From positions 19,060,725 to 19,124,724 of the forward strand of contig OX579634.1 in NCBI GenBank assembly GCA_951230915.1: DNA of 64,000 nt, in the 5' to 3' direction. The position numbers and the translations under genes are program-made. Source of the stretch: Antitrichia curtipendula (lineage: Eukaryota; Streptophyta; Bryopsida; Hypnales; Leucodontaceae). This document shows positions 1 through 13,662 of the stretch, in pieces (positions within the stretch are counted from its first letter, which is position 1; every line of letters begins with the position of its first letter). Under the pieces are notes generated by a model. That model made no database searches. It was not told the origin of the DNA and was given only the letters and a program-made list of their open reading frames with translations.

Positions 1-893
1 TTGGCAATATAGAAATTTTGGATAGGTACCTATAACTGGAGATTTTCATATTTTTGGTTGAAATTTTAATAGAAGTTGTGCGCAAGGAAAATCTTTCATA
101 TGTACTAAATTTCATGACATTTGGAAATATGAGTCAAAAGTTATGGCCTAATATGATACTTTTTTTCTTAGCTGGGCAGTCTTAGCAGATCAGAAAAAAT
201 CACTTTTTTCAAAAAAAAATTTAAAATTGTTTTTTTAGAGTTATCATATACGTGGAAAGCTTTGAATCATTCCATTTTGACCATTGAGTCAAAAGTTATG
301 AGGAATTTTAGTTTGTGAGTAGTTATGGATTTTCTACTCAAAAATAAACTCTGAAGTCCTTTATCTTACTCAATTTTCAATATTTTTTGGAAAAAAAAAA
401 TCATAGGATGTAGATTTTTTATTACAACATTTCAACCATTGGGATTGGCATTTTTGAATTCCATAATTAAATTCTTAACAATTTTGTATTTTGATTCATT
501 CTCTACTTCTTTCTACTTACTATTTTTTTCCTATATGTTGTATGATGTGAAATTTTTCAAGCATGTAGACAACTTCTCTAGGAAAATGAATCCAACAAAG
601 CACAACCATTTTGGACATTTTCTCATAAAAAAAGTGAGCTTATGAAGTGCAGCTGCCCAGTTTTTTGCAGGGCCAAAAAAATGATTTTAATGAATTTGAA
701 TGCTTATATCTTGCAATCCATGCGGTGAAAATTTCTGAAATTTTTAGCACATATCGTCAAGTAAGCATACTACAAGATTTTACGGTTACATGTGTCAAAA
801 AAAGTTTTTTTTCAAAAACTTGATACTTATACTAAAAATGGAAGTTCTTGAGCATTTTTGGTGAAAACATAGTCATGGAAATTTAGGGGTTAA
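1..893 (-). mobile_element. TTAA-flanked ~0.9-kb non-autonomous element, cut by window edge
   Basis: This copy lies in reverse orientation relative to most others. It ends with the terminal sequence TTTAGGGG at 882-889 followed by TTAA (890-893). The sequence at position 1 (TTGGCAATATAG) matches the part of other copies about 30 bp inside the opposite end, so only the last few tens of bases are missing. Family hallmarks are present: a block resembling TGCAGCTGCCC near 645-660, and the stretch reading GTGAAAACATAGTCA just before the end. There is no coding capacity; the short reading frame at 439-645 is not a gene. Confidence 0.8.
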
Positions 894-1362
894 CCAAAAT
901 TTGATTTAATTTACTATCTAGATGAATAGGTGAATTTCTACTTTTCTACAAGAACCTTGAAAATAATTGATGGAACGCTTATATCGTCAGTGCAGTACAT
1001 TATTAATTGTAATTAATGGTGATAACAGATCCTCAAACCTTAGGTTTAGTTATTGTATCATGACACCTTCATCTTGGGCAAGCTTAGACTACATTTGCTC
1101 TTCAAAGTACAAGTTGACTTCATTTAACTTCAATTTCAAAAGACCCAATCACATTCTCTATATGTACTCAATAAATACAAGCTTGATTTAACTTGTTTAA
1201 AATGTAAGACTAGATTCCATCCATTACAAGTACAATTTAAGTATAGGAATCCACCTAAATTTTGTCCTTGAAGGTGCCTTGAGGGAGTTGACATACTTTA
1301 TAAATGCTAAGTATTAATTTGAGTTTCCTTGCAAAGTAGGGTACTAGCTTAAATCTCTTTAA

Positions 1363-2143
1363 CTTCTAAAGGATTGTAACTATGTTTTCACCCAAAATAC
1401 TACAAAATTGCCATTTCTAGTACAAGCAACAAATTTTAGAAAAAAAATATTTTTAGACACATGAGACTATTGGATCTTGTAGTATATTGGTTTGAGATGA
1501 TGTGGAAAAAATTTCAAATATTTCCACCGTGTAGATTGCAAGATTATGCATTTGAAGTGACAAAATAATTTTTTGGCCCTGCAAAAAAATTGGGTAGCTG
1601 AACTTCACAAGATTCCAGTTGTATGAAAAAATGTCCCAAATGGTGATGGTTATTTGGATTCATTCTTCAAGGCAAGTTGGCCACATGCTTGAAAAATTTT
1701 AGATCATTTAGAATTGTACAATATGTAGGAAAAAAATAATAAGTACAAAGAAGTTTTGAATGATTCAAAACTTAAAGTGGTTAAGAATTTAGTTATGGAA
1801 TTGAAAAGTGACAATTCCAATGGTTGAAATGTTGTAATAAACATTCAACGTCCTATAACATTATTTTTTTTTCCAAAATATTGAAAATTGAGTAAAATGA
1901 AGGACTAATTGAGTAATATGTTATTTTTTTTGTAATTGGGCAAATTGAGTAAAGTGATTTTTTCTGAACATATAAGCCATAACTTTTGACTTGTATTTCC
2001 AAATGTCATGAAATTTAGTGCACATGAAAGATATTCCTTGTCCCCACCTTAAAATTTCAGCCTAAAATATACAAATCTCCAATCACACGTACTTGCCCAT
2101 AATTTTTATGTCGCCAAAAAAAAGCATCATGGTCCTTTAGGGG
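1363..2143 (+). mobile_element. TTAA-flanked non-autonomous element, degenerate copy
   Basis: The left end is degenerate (TTAA at 1359-1362, then CTTCTAAAGG), followed by the family sequence TAACTATGTTTTCACCC. The right end is GGTCCTTTAGGGG, ending at 2143, where the flanking tetramer has become TCAA. The interior shares long stretches with the copies at 7161, 13663 and 22761. It has no coding capacity. Confidence 0.75.
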
Positions 2144-3618
2144 TCAATTTGGCCTTCTCTTCAATTAATATAGGCATTCTAGAATATTTGCATACTTACC
2201 CCACTATCATTGCATATAGCACACACTTGTCTCACATTCAAACTATTTGACTAACGATTTGACTGCCTTTCAAAAATTCAAATTAAGGATGTCACAGTGT
2301 ACTCACCGTTTCCATCCACATTGTGGGTAAGCTGAAGGGTCGTTTTGGCTTTGAGGGTCGTAGAGGCAGCGGGGGGAGTGGTGGGCTATTGCCACTTGTT
2401 CGTGTAAGCGGCTTCCACGGCTTCCCGGTCACAGGGACTGAGTCAAATAGTGCAGACTTGAAATTGGGTGTGACCTCGGGTAGTCCGGTTACTCTGAAGC
2501 ATGACTGAAATCATGATCACTCAGAACAAATTGGCGGTAATTAAGGAGTCAGTTCGTTTATGGCCTTAAGGTAGGATGCTCTAAAATGGACCATTTACGG
2601 GCTGTTCCACCTTTTTCATATGCTTCTGTAGACCTTAAGATTTTTTGCATATTTTACAGAGAAAGATAAATGGATGCGGCATTTAACACAAGTGGTTTCA
2701 TAATTTTCCAAGCAATATTGAATTAGTTATGATTTTTCAAAGTTTTTGGTTCTAGGCACCTATTTATGACCGTAGGTCTGGCAAAATCAGCACACATGCG
2801 GCCTATAAAGGGAGATGAGGAAACCAAGAATAAGCATGGCGATTTGCAATAAGTAACAAGCAAGGGTTCTTAAAGCGACTATACTTATATCCAATCAATT
2901 TCAGATTTTGCATTCTCCAAATAAAGTAGTTGGCATGTTAACTTCTTATTTAAATACTTAAATGTCCATCTATCACTACATTTAAGAATGAACCTAATCA
3001 CATGCTTTAACCATCCACATTTAACCTTTAAAGCGATCTTAAACACACTTTAAGTTGTTCCCACTTTATCTATAGTCCATTAAAGTCTGTCATAGATCCA
3101 TATTAGGACCACTTGAAGTTCATTTTATACCTAAATATAGGGTCGGTTTGAAGAAGATGGGCGCTATTAGAGCTAACTTACACCAAATTTCACTCAAATT
3201 CAACATTCCTATTTGTTTCTGTCGTTTCCTGCCATGCCACTGTGACTGACTGGCTTTATAATTGTACTTATCCGTTTCAGTTGTTTAAAAAAACAAAACA
3301 AAAAACATTCCACTGAAATTCAACAGTCAGAAGAAGAAGTTGGCAGAAATTAAATCCTAGAAAGGACAAATGGCGACCACGTGGACAATTGAAAACGCGG
3401 ATAGGTTACAATGAAGTCAAATTTTGATGGATCTCTTTGAGATTTTCACACAATGTGTAGATGTGTACCTCTTTAGCAGGAATATAAAAAAAAATTGAGT
3501 ATAAGGTGCTTGAATCAAAAGTTATGTATAGGGCAATTGCTCGACGTAAATCATGAGCAAAAAAAACGAAGTTGGATGAAACAACTGAGATGAAAAAACA
3601 AAGTTGGATGAAAAATCC

Positions 3619-3662
3619 GTAATGCCCGATTACGCAGGTTTGCCCATGTAATTGGGCATTAC
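3619..3662. repeat. Short inverted repeat (stem-loop)
   Basis: GTAATGCCCGATTAC (3619-3633) and GTAATTGGGCATTAC (3648-3662) are inverted copies with one mismatch, separated by 14 bases. It could be the remnant of a small fold-back element or an incidental palindrome. No T-run or gene supports a terminator role. Confidence 0.55.
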
Positions 3663-4689
3663 GACTGATTGCGCTGAAGAAGCCTCACAGGAAATGAACA
3701 GGCGATTTCCTGGAAGTAGTTTACGTTGCCATGAACATCTTGGATAGCCTAAACAACTTCGGTCAACACGTTCAAAACTCTTCCTCTACTTCTAAAATTT
3801 GCAAGGTATGCAATTAACATGGTATAATATTCAAGGAATTCCACTATAATTCACTTCACAGTTACTGTAGCCCTCAAAATGTTTTATACACTTCTGAAAA
3901 TTGTCATAGCTAATTGCTTAAATAGAGATTTCCCAAAAAAATTGGATGTGTTGTGGTACTAGTAATACACTTGCATAAAAAAAATTCAAATTCTTTAAAT
4001 TTTTCTTTTTCTAAGAATTCAAGTAAATTTATTAGTAAAAAAAACTTTTAATATAAGCTCAATTTTTTCAAGAGTCTATAGTGTATGGAATGAGAATTCT
4101 TTTTTGAATTTTTCAGTAAGAACTTCAAAATTTTGGAAATTTTATTGAGTGAAATATTATTGGCTAAAATATGACTCTAAATATTTTTTATTTTTATATA
4201 TATAAACAATTTTTTATAGTTTTCTTGGAGATTTTTGGAATGAGTAAATACTTATTGTTTTTTGAAAAAACTATTTTGGATCAAATTTTGATTCAAAATA
4301 TTTCACTCAATAAAATTTCAAAAGTCATCAAACTTTTATTATAACTTAAAACGAATTTTCATTCCCTTTTATTAAAGAGTATTGAAAAAAATTACATAAA
4401 TTAAAAGTTTTTTAGGAATAGGTTTGATTTTTTTAAGATAGAAATGTTTTTTTATCAAATTTTTTTAATATATTTTACTCTAAATGTGTTCTTGCATCAC
4501 AACATGTCTACAATATTGTTGAAAAAAATCCAATTTGTCAATTAGTTACGATAATTGTTGAAGTGTATGAAAAGTTATGAGAGCCATTGTATTAACAACT
4601 AACCCTTTACCACTCAAAATCTTTCTAAATATTTACATATTTGTGTTTATGTATTTGATTAAGTATATTATTTTTCTCAATTTGGAAAA

Positions 4690-4754
4690 CTTTGACTAAG
4701 TGGATTGTAAGATAGAAAAACTTCAAATACTTTGACTAAGTAGATTGTAAGATG
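4690..4754. repeat. Two-unit 40-bp tandem duplication
   Basis: The string CTTTGACTAAGTGGATTGTA occurs at 4690 and again, with one change, at 4730. This is a simple local duplication in AT-rich DNA with no coding potential. Confidence 0.65.
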
Positions 4755-7160
4755 AGAGTGTCCAAAGTGAAAAGAATTATTTTTGTACCTTGCCAAACTA
4801 GGTTCTAAAACCTTGAATCTTCTTAACCTAAATTTTTTGTATTACAAAAAATTGATATTCTAATATTTATGGTATAGAATTGAATTGAAAATCTATGAAT
4901 TTTTTTTATTTTCACCTTTAAAATTTTATTAAATATGAACATGTCTAGTTGGAAGGAAATTAAATCATTAATAGCTCAAACTAAGATGGAATCAAATTGC
5001 ATCACTTTTGATGATGAGATTCTTGTATTAAGAAATCTAAATTAAATTAATTTTATTCCTTTGGAAAATTGTACAAATTGAATTTTTTAAATCTTTACAA
5101 TATTTTTCAAAGGAGATGCTTTGATTGATTGTTAAATAAGACTCAATATTACTTTCACATCACTAATCCAAATAGAATGTTCAAATATTTTAGAATGAAT
5201 TTAAATATACACTTTAAAAAGGAGTTCTAAAATTTAATTTCTTGTGTTGTGTTCTTTTTGGATGTCTAAGATTTGACTATTTTTGCTTTGCTTTGGAGCA
5301 TAACCTTTATTCTCAAACACATTTGAAATAGAAGTTTTATTCATATTTGACTAATCTATTATTCTATCTTCAAATATTGAGATCATAGAAAATTAGAAAA
5401 AATTTCATTTGTCCTTTTGATTCAAAGTTATCCATGCATTAAATTAAACTAAACTATAATTGCTAATATATGTATGGTTTGTACGTTGTTGGTCTCTTTG
5501 CAAACTAGAATTGCATTTATGAATAAATTTTTTGTATTTGTTTTGAGTTTATTGATTTCAGATTGAGCAAAATACATAGTTCTTAAAAGCCCCCTCCTAA
5601 TTTTACCTTTAGAAATCTTTGAAAACAAGACCTATTTTTTCCTTCTCTTTTCTTTGCACAAATTGAAGGATTGATCGCAAAGAAAAAAAGAAAAGGAACA
5701 AACCACACTAGTAAATTATAGTTGTAGAAAGTTTTTGTTTTCATAGTGCTGTAAAGTGGGATATCCATAAATGTTTTATCGAAATGTTAATTATACTTTA
5801 AGGTATTGTTAGAGCTTCAAAAAATATCTTGTAAATTTCTCAAGAAAGCCCAAAACAATGTGCATCTAATACAAGTTCTTCCATATTTTTTAAATTAATT
5901 ATAAATTTTCAAAATCAAATTTTCATAGTCACATACTTGAATTCTGTAGGGGACAAAAAACAAACTCACCGTTTGTCTTTGAATGAATTATATGAATCCA
6001 AAATGATATTAAGATAGTAACAAAATTATAAGAGAGGTTGCAAATCAAACACTATCCAACTTACTTCTACCTTGTTATTTACCTAAGACCAAGCCTTGAT
6101 GTATTTTATTATTTAATCCTTGGTTTAATGAATGCACTATTTTACAATATTCTTTAATTAAGTGATTTTAGAACACACCACTTTATTCATTTACAAAATT
6201 AACCCAAAATCCTTCCTTTTGAATGTATCTTTAAAATATGTGAGCTTTGGATTACTTTTGAAAATATCTTTAACCGATACTTTGAAAATTCTTAATATAT
6301 TCATGTGGTGTTTGAAAAAAATATATAATAATATTATTTTTGAATCTTCGTTCACTTCTAATGAGAGTCCAATAATTAAGATACATCAATTATAAGAAAA
6401 ATACTCAAATTCTTATTTTGAATCACTAAGGGTGCTTTCACACCTGATGTTAATTATAACTTTGGTGTCATTACAGGGGGCGTGGTTACACACAGTGTCC
6501 CACCGAGACTCTTTCGGGGCAGGGCTGGGATGCGGGCAGGTTGGGGGCTGCTCCACAGCCCTCTGAGGACCCCACAACCAGCTTTTCATTTTGGATGAAA
6601 ATTGATTTTTCCAACATAGAAAAGAACGAAATAGTACACAAGATTTTCAATAAGAAAATTGAACCAATGATGTGGATCTTGTGCCACTAATTCATTTCAG
6701 CCCTACAGTCAATCTAGTGCTTACAATAGAGTGAAGAAAAGCTCTTTATACTAGTGGAGTAGTGGTAGGTGAAACAAACCACGTGGGATATGTGAATTAG
6801 GACAAAAAAGAGCTCCTCCACTCATGGTTAAGTGGAAACGTAGGAATTGTGATAAAAGTCAAATTTCAAACCTCATTTAGACATAGTAGACTATATTTTT
6901 CAAAAAATGTCAAAAAAGTTGTACAATGCTACATTCTATTGATAGCACATGTAGGTCTGCTTTGAATTGACTTTTGGCATCTGGGGAATAAAAACAAGTT
7001 AATTTGCAGTAGGTTTTGACAAAATAAACGAATTTTTCAAAATAATTAAGTTCAAAAATGTTAAATATTCCTACTCCACCATATTCAAATTATTGAAACA
7101 ATACCTTTGATTCACAACATTGATTCAATATAACTTGTGACATTGCTGAGACAACCTTAA

Positions 7161-8073
7161 CCCCTAAAGTTTTTTGACTATGTTTTCACCCAAACCACCC
7201 TAAAACTGTCATTTCTAAGACAACCACCAAATTTTAGAAAAAAAATAATTTTGAACAAATGTAACCATAGGATCTTTTAGTAAACTGATTTGAAAAGATG
7301 TGGAAAAAATTTCAAAAATTTCCGCCTTGTAGATTGCAAAATATTAGTGTTTGAAGTTACAAAAATCTTTTATTTACCACTGCAAAAATCCGGGCAGCTG
7401 CACTTCAGAAGGCAATATCTGTATGAAAAATTGTCCAAAATGGTTATAACTCTTAAGATTAATTCTTCAATTCAAGTTGGATACATGCTTCGAAATTTGC
7501 AAATCATTTAGAATTGTACATGTACATAAAAAAAAATTGTAAGTAGAAAGAAGTAGAAAATGAGCCAAAATACTAAATTGTAAACAATTTATTTATGGAA
7601 TTGAAAAATTCCAATCCCGATCGAAGGTCAAAATGTTTTAATAAAAATATTAAAAACTGAATCAATTAAAGGATTTCAATTTTTTTTTGTAATGTATAGA
7701 CTCTATAACTAGTGGCAAACTACCCCAAACTAATACTCCTCATAACTTTTGACTCATTGATCAAAATGGAATGATTCAAAGCTTTCCATTTAGAAAAAAA
7801 TCTAACAAACCAATTTCAATTTTTTTTTAATTTTTAAAGTCATTTGAAAATAATTTTTTTGAGCTGTCCGAGCTGCCCAAAGTTCAAAGAAAATCACATA
7901 TGACGCAATAATTTTTTAACTATGTAGTCAAAAGTTACAAAAATGGTTGGGTTTAAAGCTACTCCTTGGGCACATTTTGTGTGAAAATTTCAAGAAAAAG
8001 AAAACAACTCCATACGTAGTAAGTTGTCAAAAATCGCTATGTTGCCAAAAAACACAATTTGGTCCTTTAGGGG
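7161..8073 (+). mobile_element. TTAA-flanked non-autonomous element nested in the PIF-type element
   Basis: The ends are CCCCTAAAG (7161) and CTTTAGGGG (ending 8073), with TTAA immediately outside each (7157-7160, 8074-8077). It contains the family blocks GACTATGTTTTCACCC near the left end and GGTCCTTTAGGGG at the right. It is 913 bp and has no coding capacity. Because it sits between the arms of the 6430-8972 element, it is the younger insertion. Confidence 0.9.
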
Positions 8074-8224
8074 TTAAGTGGCTACTTTGTGTTTGTCATG
8101 CTGTTTTAATAATGATGAAATATTAATTTAAAGTTCTTAAGAATTTGAGATGTAACTAGAAATGCAAGAATTGTGTTCAGAGTTGAAATTTAGGCTTCAT
8201 TTGGACATAGTATAATAGCTTCTT

Positions 8225-8500
8225 TAAGAAAAAATTGAAGTTCTGGAAGCAGTGGGAGAAGCAAGCTAACATTTATCTTTAAAATCCGCTTGAGATTTTG
8301 AAGCCTCATGTAAGAGTTCTAAACAAATTCTAGAGGGGGTGGGGTGGGGTCAGGGTGGAAGGGACATTTTTTTGGACATTTTCAAACACCTCCTCTGAAA
8401 TTTATTCATAACTTTTAGGTAGAGTATTGAAATCTCAAACAGATTTTTGGAGATAAAATTGTACTTGATTCCCAAACTTTTCTTGTCTTGAAGTTTTTTG
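8225..8500. repeat. Degenerate fold-back sequence related to the hairpins near 60 kb
   Basis: The left arm contains TTTAAAATCCGCTTGAGATT and the right arm contains AAATCTCAAACAGATTTTTG in inverted order, with AATTTATTCATAACTTTTAG close to the centre. The same arm sequence recurs in the hairpins at 59,705 and 60,293. The left arm is much diverged. Confidence 0.5.
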
Positions 8501-8975
8501 AAAAAATATAGTCTACTATGTCTAAATGAGGTTTGAAATTTGACTTTTATCACAATTCCTGCGTTTCCACTTAACCATGAGTGGAGGAGCTCTTTTTTGT
8601 CCTAATTCACATATCCCACGTGGTTTGTTTCACCTACCACTACTCCACTAGTATAAAGAGCTTTTCTTCACTCTATTGTCAGCACTAGATTGACTGTAGG
8701 GCTGAAATGAATTAGTGGCACAAGATCCACATCATTGGTTCAATTTTCTTATTGGAAATCTTGTGTACTATTTCGTTCTTTTCTATGTTGGAAAAATCAA
8801 TTTTCAACCAAAATGAAAAGCTGGTTGTGGGGTCCTCAGAGGGCTGTGGAGCAGCCCCCAACCTGCCCGCATCCCAGCCCTGCCCCGAAAGAGTCTCGGT
8901 GGGACACTGTGTGTAACCACGCCCCCTGTAATGACACCAAAGTTATAATTAACATCAGGTGTGAAAGCACCCTAA

Positions 8976-10460
8976 GCCCTTGACGTCCTTGCATCCCAAA
9001 ACTGGATGCACTTTAGTCAAACTTGATTCTAACTTTAAAAATATTAATATCCTAGCATTTGAATTAATCAAGTAAATAGAGCATGTCAAGTTGTTTTCAT
9101 ATTTCCTTCTTCAGTTTTAAAAGTTAAAATATTAAATGAATTATGATAATTGCAAGCTCTATGTATTGGATTCCAATTACATAATACCTTACCCAGTGGT
9201 TAGTGTCAGCAAAGATATTTCTAAAAATTGATAACAAAATTTTTGGGTTGTTGGTTTTCAATAGAAAACTGAATGGGAAAAACTAAATCTTTATATTTTG
9301 AATCATCTACCAAATTCAATTTTCCATATTTAATTAATTATTTGAAAAGGAAATCAATCCTAATCCTAATGACTGTATATGTTTATTTTTATTTTTTTAA
9401 AATTTAAATTAGAAATATTATTTTCATGTTGTTCACCACACAAAATAAGGAAAATAATTTTTTTATTAATAGATATTTTGTTGTTCACCACCAAAATAAA
9501 TAGATATTTTTTTATTAATAGACAATACATAGTTTTATGTAATAAAAATACATGATTGAAATATGAACACAATTTAAAAGGCTAAATTAAATTAGAAAAT
9601 GATGTTTAACCATACAACAATATAAATAATCCTTTAGAGATTAATCCTTAACCCTTAAAGGACAAAACAAGCTATGAGGAAAACAAGCTATGAGGGTCAT
9701 ATTAAAAATTCAAACTTAAATTTCACATACTTCTTGATTATAAATGTCTCTAATAATCAATTTTTATTCCATTTAATTTTTCATGCAAATTGTTAAAATT
9801 GAAATTTTTGTGACACTTTGAATGTATCACCTTCAAAGCTTAAAATACACCACTTTTGAATTTTTATGTTGAATTTCTCTTAGTATGAGCTCAAGGAATA
9901 CACTAATTACACCTTAAGGATTATCATTATCATCTCCATGTTTGCTAAAATTTTGTATTATTTAAAGCATTTTTATATTCACAATGATTTTTATTTTATA
10001 TAAATTTTTTAATTAATTTAATTTAAAAAATGAAGTTAAATTTTGGATGTATATTACTATAAAAAATATCAAATTATTTAAAGATTTATTTTAGTATCTA
10101 AAACTATAAAAATTTGATCAAGAGGGAACATGAAATGTTCTTTTAAGGTTAAAGGATTGTAGGGACCATCCATGCGGTACTTTCCAGACGGTACCTTATT
10201 TGTTGTTTAGAATATAAATTATATGCTAAAATATGGAAGATATACACCATTGAATTGATAGTTCAACAATTAGTATATTTCACTTAGTTGTTGTTTTGAA
10301 GTCTAAACCTTATCATGCTCAAATACAAAACCATACAATCATGCAAAATACAAGTCCATTTTGTTGAGACATATAGGAGGTGCAATAATGATCCAAATTG
10401 GTAGTACTTAGAGTTATTTGATCCATCTCCACACAAAGACGGATTTTTTGTTATTAGTAT
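8976..10460. other. Gene-free AT-rich stretch with short repeats
   Basis: No gene is visible. At 9428-9523 a block beginning TGTTCACCAC with TTTTTTATTAATAGA is tandemly duplicated at about 54 bp spacing. TTAACCCTTAAAGG near 9648 and an inverse-looking AAGGTTAAAGG near 10148 could be the ends of a badly decayed relative of the TTAA elements, but the interior does not match the other copies well. Confidence 0.5.
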
Positions 10461-10464
10461 TTAA

Positions 10465-11778
10465 TCCTTAAAGGACAAAAGTTCCCGAGGAGCTTATTGA
10501 AGGCTCAGGTAGGTTTAATCAAAGTCATTTTTGAATGGATGAAAGGAAAATTTCACCGAAGATGTACACTTATATTTGCTTTGTAAAAATATAATTTTTT
10601 CTAATTAGATGCCCATATCAAAAGTTATGGGACTTAACCCCTAAAGGCCCATTGTCCTTTAAGGGGACAAAATGGATTTTGGACAGGCTCCCGAGACCTC
10701 AATTTTTAATGAATTTTTTGGAAACTTTTTCATAAAATAGAAATTTATTAGCTTAGTGAGAATATAATTTTTATTTCAATCGGTGCTTGGGAGCAAAAGT
10801 TATGCCATCCTAAATATAATTTTCAAGTCACCAGGCATGAAAAGAAATCCACAAAAACTTGAAATTTAATTTTAAAATTTTTTTTCCTTATAGATCATAT
10901 TTTTTTCAACATGTGAATTTTTTATTCATTCCATTAGGATTAGTGATGTAAAAGTTATGAACAATCTTGTTTTTTGGACAATTTGAGCATCTTCTTGAAA
11001 AAATAACTTATGGGATTCATTTCTGAATGCAATTTCCACAATTTTTCAAAAAGAGTTGTTTTACAAGGTTAACCCAAAAAGGATGCTGTGGATGTTTAGT
11101 GTTCGATGAATGACAAGGCATTCATGTGTAGGACATAAATAAAACTATTCATCCTTGGAATTAGTTTTGGAAAGTAGAGATCTTCTACAGTATTTTGACT
11201 TCAAATGAGTTATTTTGTTTTTTTCAATACCAATTATTCCCACAGTTTCAGAAATGATGATTTCCATAGGGCCCCTTTGCATCCTTCCACAATTAAGTTT
11301 GTTTGCTAGAACAACCTCGTGGGATTATTGTGTTTCAATTCCATCTTAGAGCTATTAACAATTTAGTTTTTTCGTCAATCTTCGACCTACTTCTACTTAA
11401 TAATTTTTTAAAGAATGAAAATCAAGTGTGTATGTTTCGAAAAAAAATTCCTAGACTTTCAACTCAATTCTTCAACACATTCAATTTTAAATTCAAAGTT
11501 CATAGTCTAATTTTTTTTTTACAAATGGCAGTCAAAGTCATCTGAAATTGCAGGCTAGTGTTCAAAATAACTTTTGTGTCCAATTTTGCGTGCTAATATC
11601 TCTCAATTTGTATGGTCAAACTTCATGAATTTTTACCACATGATCTCAAACAAGTATAGTACAAAATCCTGTTGTTAGATTCTAAAAAAACATTTTTTTT
11701 GTTTTTATTACTGATGACAACAGAAATGGCAATTTTGCATTATTTTTGACAAAAAAAATGGCCTTGGGCCTTTAGGAG
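10465..11778. mobile_element. Longer TTAA-flanked element, divergent subfamily
   Basis: The ends read TCCTTAAAGG (10465) and CCTTTAGGA (ending 11778), with TTAA outside both (10461-10464, 11779-11782). At 1,314 bp it is longer than the main family and most of its interior differs. Parts near 11,580-11,780 retain recognisable family phrases, such as a poly-A stretch followed by GGCCTTGGGCCTTTAGG. A second terminus-like sequence, TTAACCCCTAAAGG at about 10,624, suggests the unit may be composite or nested. No coding capacity. Confidence 0.55.
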
Positions 11779-11782
11779 TTAA

Positions 11783-13658
11783 AAGTTTACATGCAATTTG
11801 GGCAACTTGTTAATAGAGAGGGCAAGCAATTGAGCAAGCTTTAAATATTTTTCCATCAACTTTGATTGCATATATCTTACACTCTACGAAGCCGAAGAGG
11901 ATGAAATTTTCTCTACACATTTTCACAATAGCATAGGTCAATAGTGTTTTAAAAAAAAAATTTAATATTATTTTCACTCAACACATTGAAAACAACAATT
12001 TCTAAATAACTTTAGGACCATTAGCACAAATTTTAGTGTAAATTTATGAGTTTTTTTTTTTCATTTTTTCCACTTTATTTACAGAAATACATATTTGTAC
12101 TGACTTTTGGAATTTTGATTCTTCCAAAAACTAAGTTCTCCAAAAAAAAATTTGAAATCTTGCCCATGTAGTTGGAGGGGAAGATCCTTTCAATGCAAGA
12201 TTTTGTGTGTACATTAGACACCTCCATTATATTTGAGAATTGGCATGCAACTAACATTGTAATTTCTAAAGTAACTAAAATAACTACCTACCTAGTGGTC
12301 CAAGTTTCCAAATTTGGACATTGCCTTCTTCTCCACAAAGTCTAGTCAATTTATACTTGATTGATAGGCCCCCCAATTTTTTTTCTTCTAACTTCAAAGT
12401 TTATAACCTTGCAATCTATGTGGTCAAATGTTTTGAAATTTTTTCCACAAATTCTTATAGTACCGTAGTGTAGGACAATTTTTTATGGTTGAAAGTTTGA
12501 AATATACTTTAATTTTTTAGTTATATTCAATGCACTAGAAAGTGGTAGTTTGAGGCACTTTTTGTGAAAAATAGTCAAAGAACTTTAGAGATTATTTCAA
12601 TCTATGCACATCTTACATCAAGTACAAAAACAAATATCATGTTGCAACCAAGATTGGCTTCCAGATTAAGTACAATTTCTACGAAAAGTTGTGTTGGAAT
12701 GATGATCAAGGTACTATAGTGTAAAGCATATCATATAAGATGAAAACACCCAAAAGTGTCCCAGTAACCATTCTTGACAAGTACTCCGTACCAGACTTCC
12801 ATTAAAAGTGTCCCCCAAAGTACCATTAACCATTCCCTTACTTAATTGTGATTGGTTGACTATTGTTTCTTTAGATTTCGATTTTATGACCAAGCTATGT
12901 GACGGTTTAAAAGGCCTACAAAGCTTCCATAGTAATTTATAGCAATTCCATGCCATATCCCAAATTATATATATATAATTTTTTTATTATTTAAGTTTAT
13001 TTTTAAAAATGAATGAATGAATGAATTTTTTAATTAATGATTTTCAATTCTAGTACCACAAAAATGTATTTCCTTGAAAAAGGTATGCTAAATTGCTTAT
13101 TTTGACTGCTTTCGTTGTTTTCTCCTCAGATAACATACTGCTAGGCCTGGTCACCAAAAAGTCCATGACTGTGGGTTCTCCCATTTGTTCAAAAAAAAAA
13201 AAAAGAAAAAGTCCATGACTGCTCTCTAACTTGAGGTGCAACTGATGATGCTGCAGTATCTGTGTGCCAGAATCCTGCCGAATGCATTGAAGAGGCTCTT
13301 CACAAAAGGCAATAAGCTTAACTTTTTCCTGTTGGCCCTAACCTTTGTTGCAGTTTTTTCTATTTGTTTTTAATTTTATTATTTGTGGGCAGTGCTCAGA
13401 TAGCGATCAATCTTCACCACTAGTAGAGCCATGAAGCTCATTACGTCTATGGATAAGAAAGAAACAATGCAAAATGTTAATGATAACCCACTTATTCATC
13501 CAAAATGAAGTGATACTTGTTGAAGATTACATAGCAATTTATTGATCCTTTCCATTTCAGAAGGGAAATTTCTTGTCAAATATTTCTTCAAAAGATTGTT
13601 TTGCTTTAGAGTGATGAAATCACTGAAAGTAAAAATTGTGCATTAAGGTACCTACGCC
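11783..13658. other. Gene-free stretch
   Basis: No gene is recognised. A terminus-like AACTTTAGAGATTAT near 12,580 preceded by family-like sequence suggests an old, reversed TTAA-element remnant across roughly 12,380-12,592, but I could not define its other end. There is a short AT microsatellite at 12,966 and a GAAT tetranucleotide run at 13,010-13,026. Confidence 0.45.
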
Positions 13659-13662
13659 TTAA

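Larger units (their letters stand above)
2150..6426. other. Gene-free AT-rich stretch
   Basis: No reading frame here has length, composition or motifs of a gene. The stretch 2320-2510 is locally richer in GC and reads open for 61 codons, but the peptide is glycine/serine-rich and unrecognisable. From about 3900 to 6400 the sequence is very AT-rich with many poly-A and poly-T runs. I see only the small repeats listed separately at 3619 and 4690. Confidence 0.6.
6430..8972. mobile_element. PIF/Harbinger-type non-autonomous element with ~480-bp terminal inverted repeats
   Basis: The ends are GGGTGCTTTCACACC at 6430 and its exact complement ending at 8972. TAA flanks both sides (6427-6429 and 8973-8975), the expected TWA duplication of PIF/Harbinger transposition. 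The inverted arms run from 6430 to about 6911 and from about 8491 to 8972 and are nearly identical, including a GC-rich stretch (6475-6590 and its complement 8815-8935) that contrasts with the AT-rich surroundings. The interior has no transposase and has received two later insertions: a TTAA element at 7161-8073 and a fold-back sequence at about 8225-8500. An 82-codon open frame across 8735-8983 is just the inverted repeat. Confidence 0.88.

Noticed and set aside
8735..8983. 82-codon open frame with Pro-rich peptide
   Set aside because: It falls within the right inverted arm of the 6430-8972 element. GC-rich composition explains the lack of stops.
9649..10152. Possible further TTAA-family element
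   Set aside because: Only the putative termini resemble the family. The interior does not align, and the ends differ too much to call a boundary.
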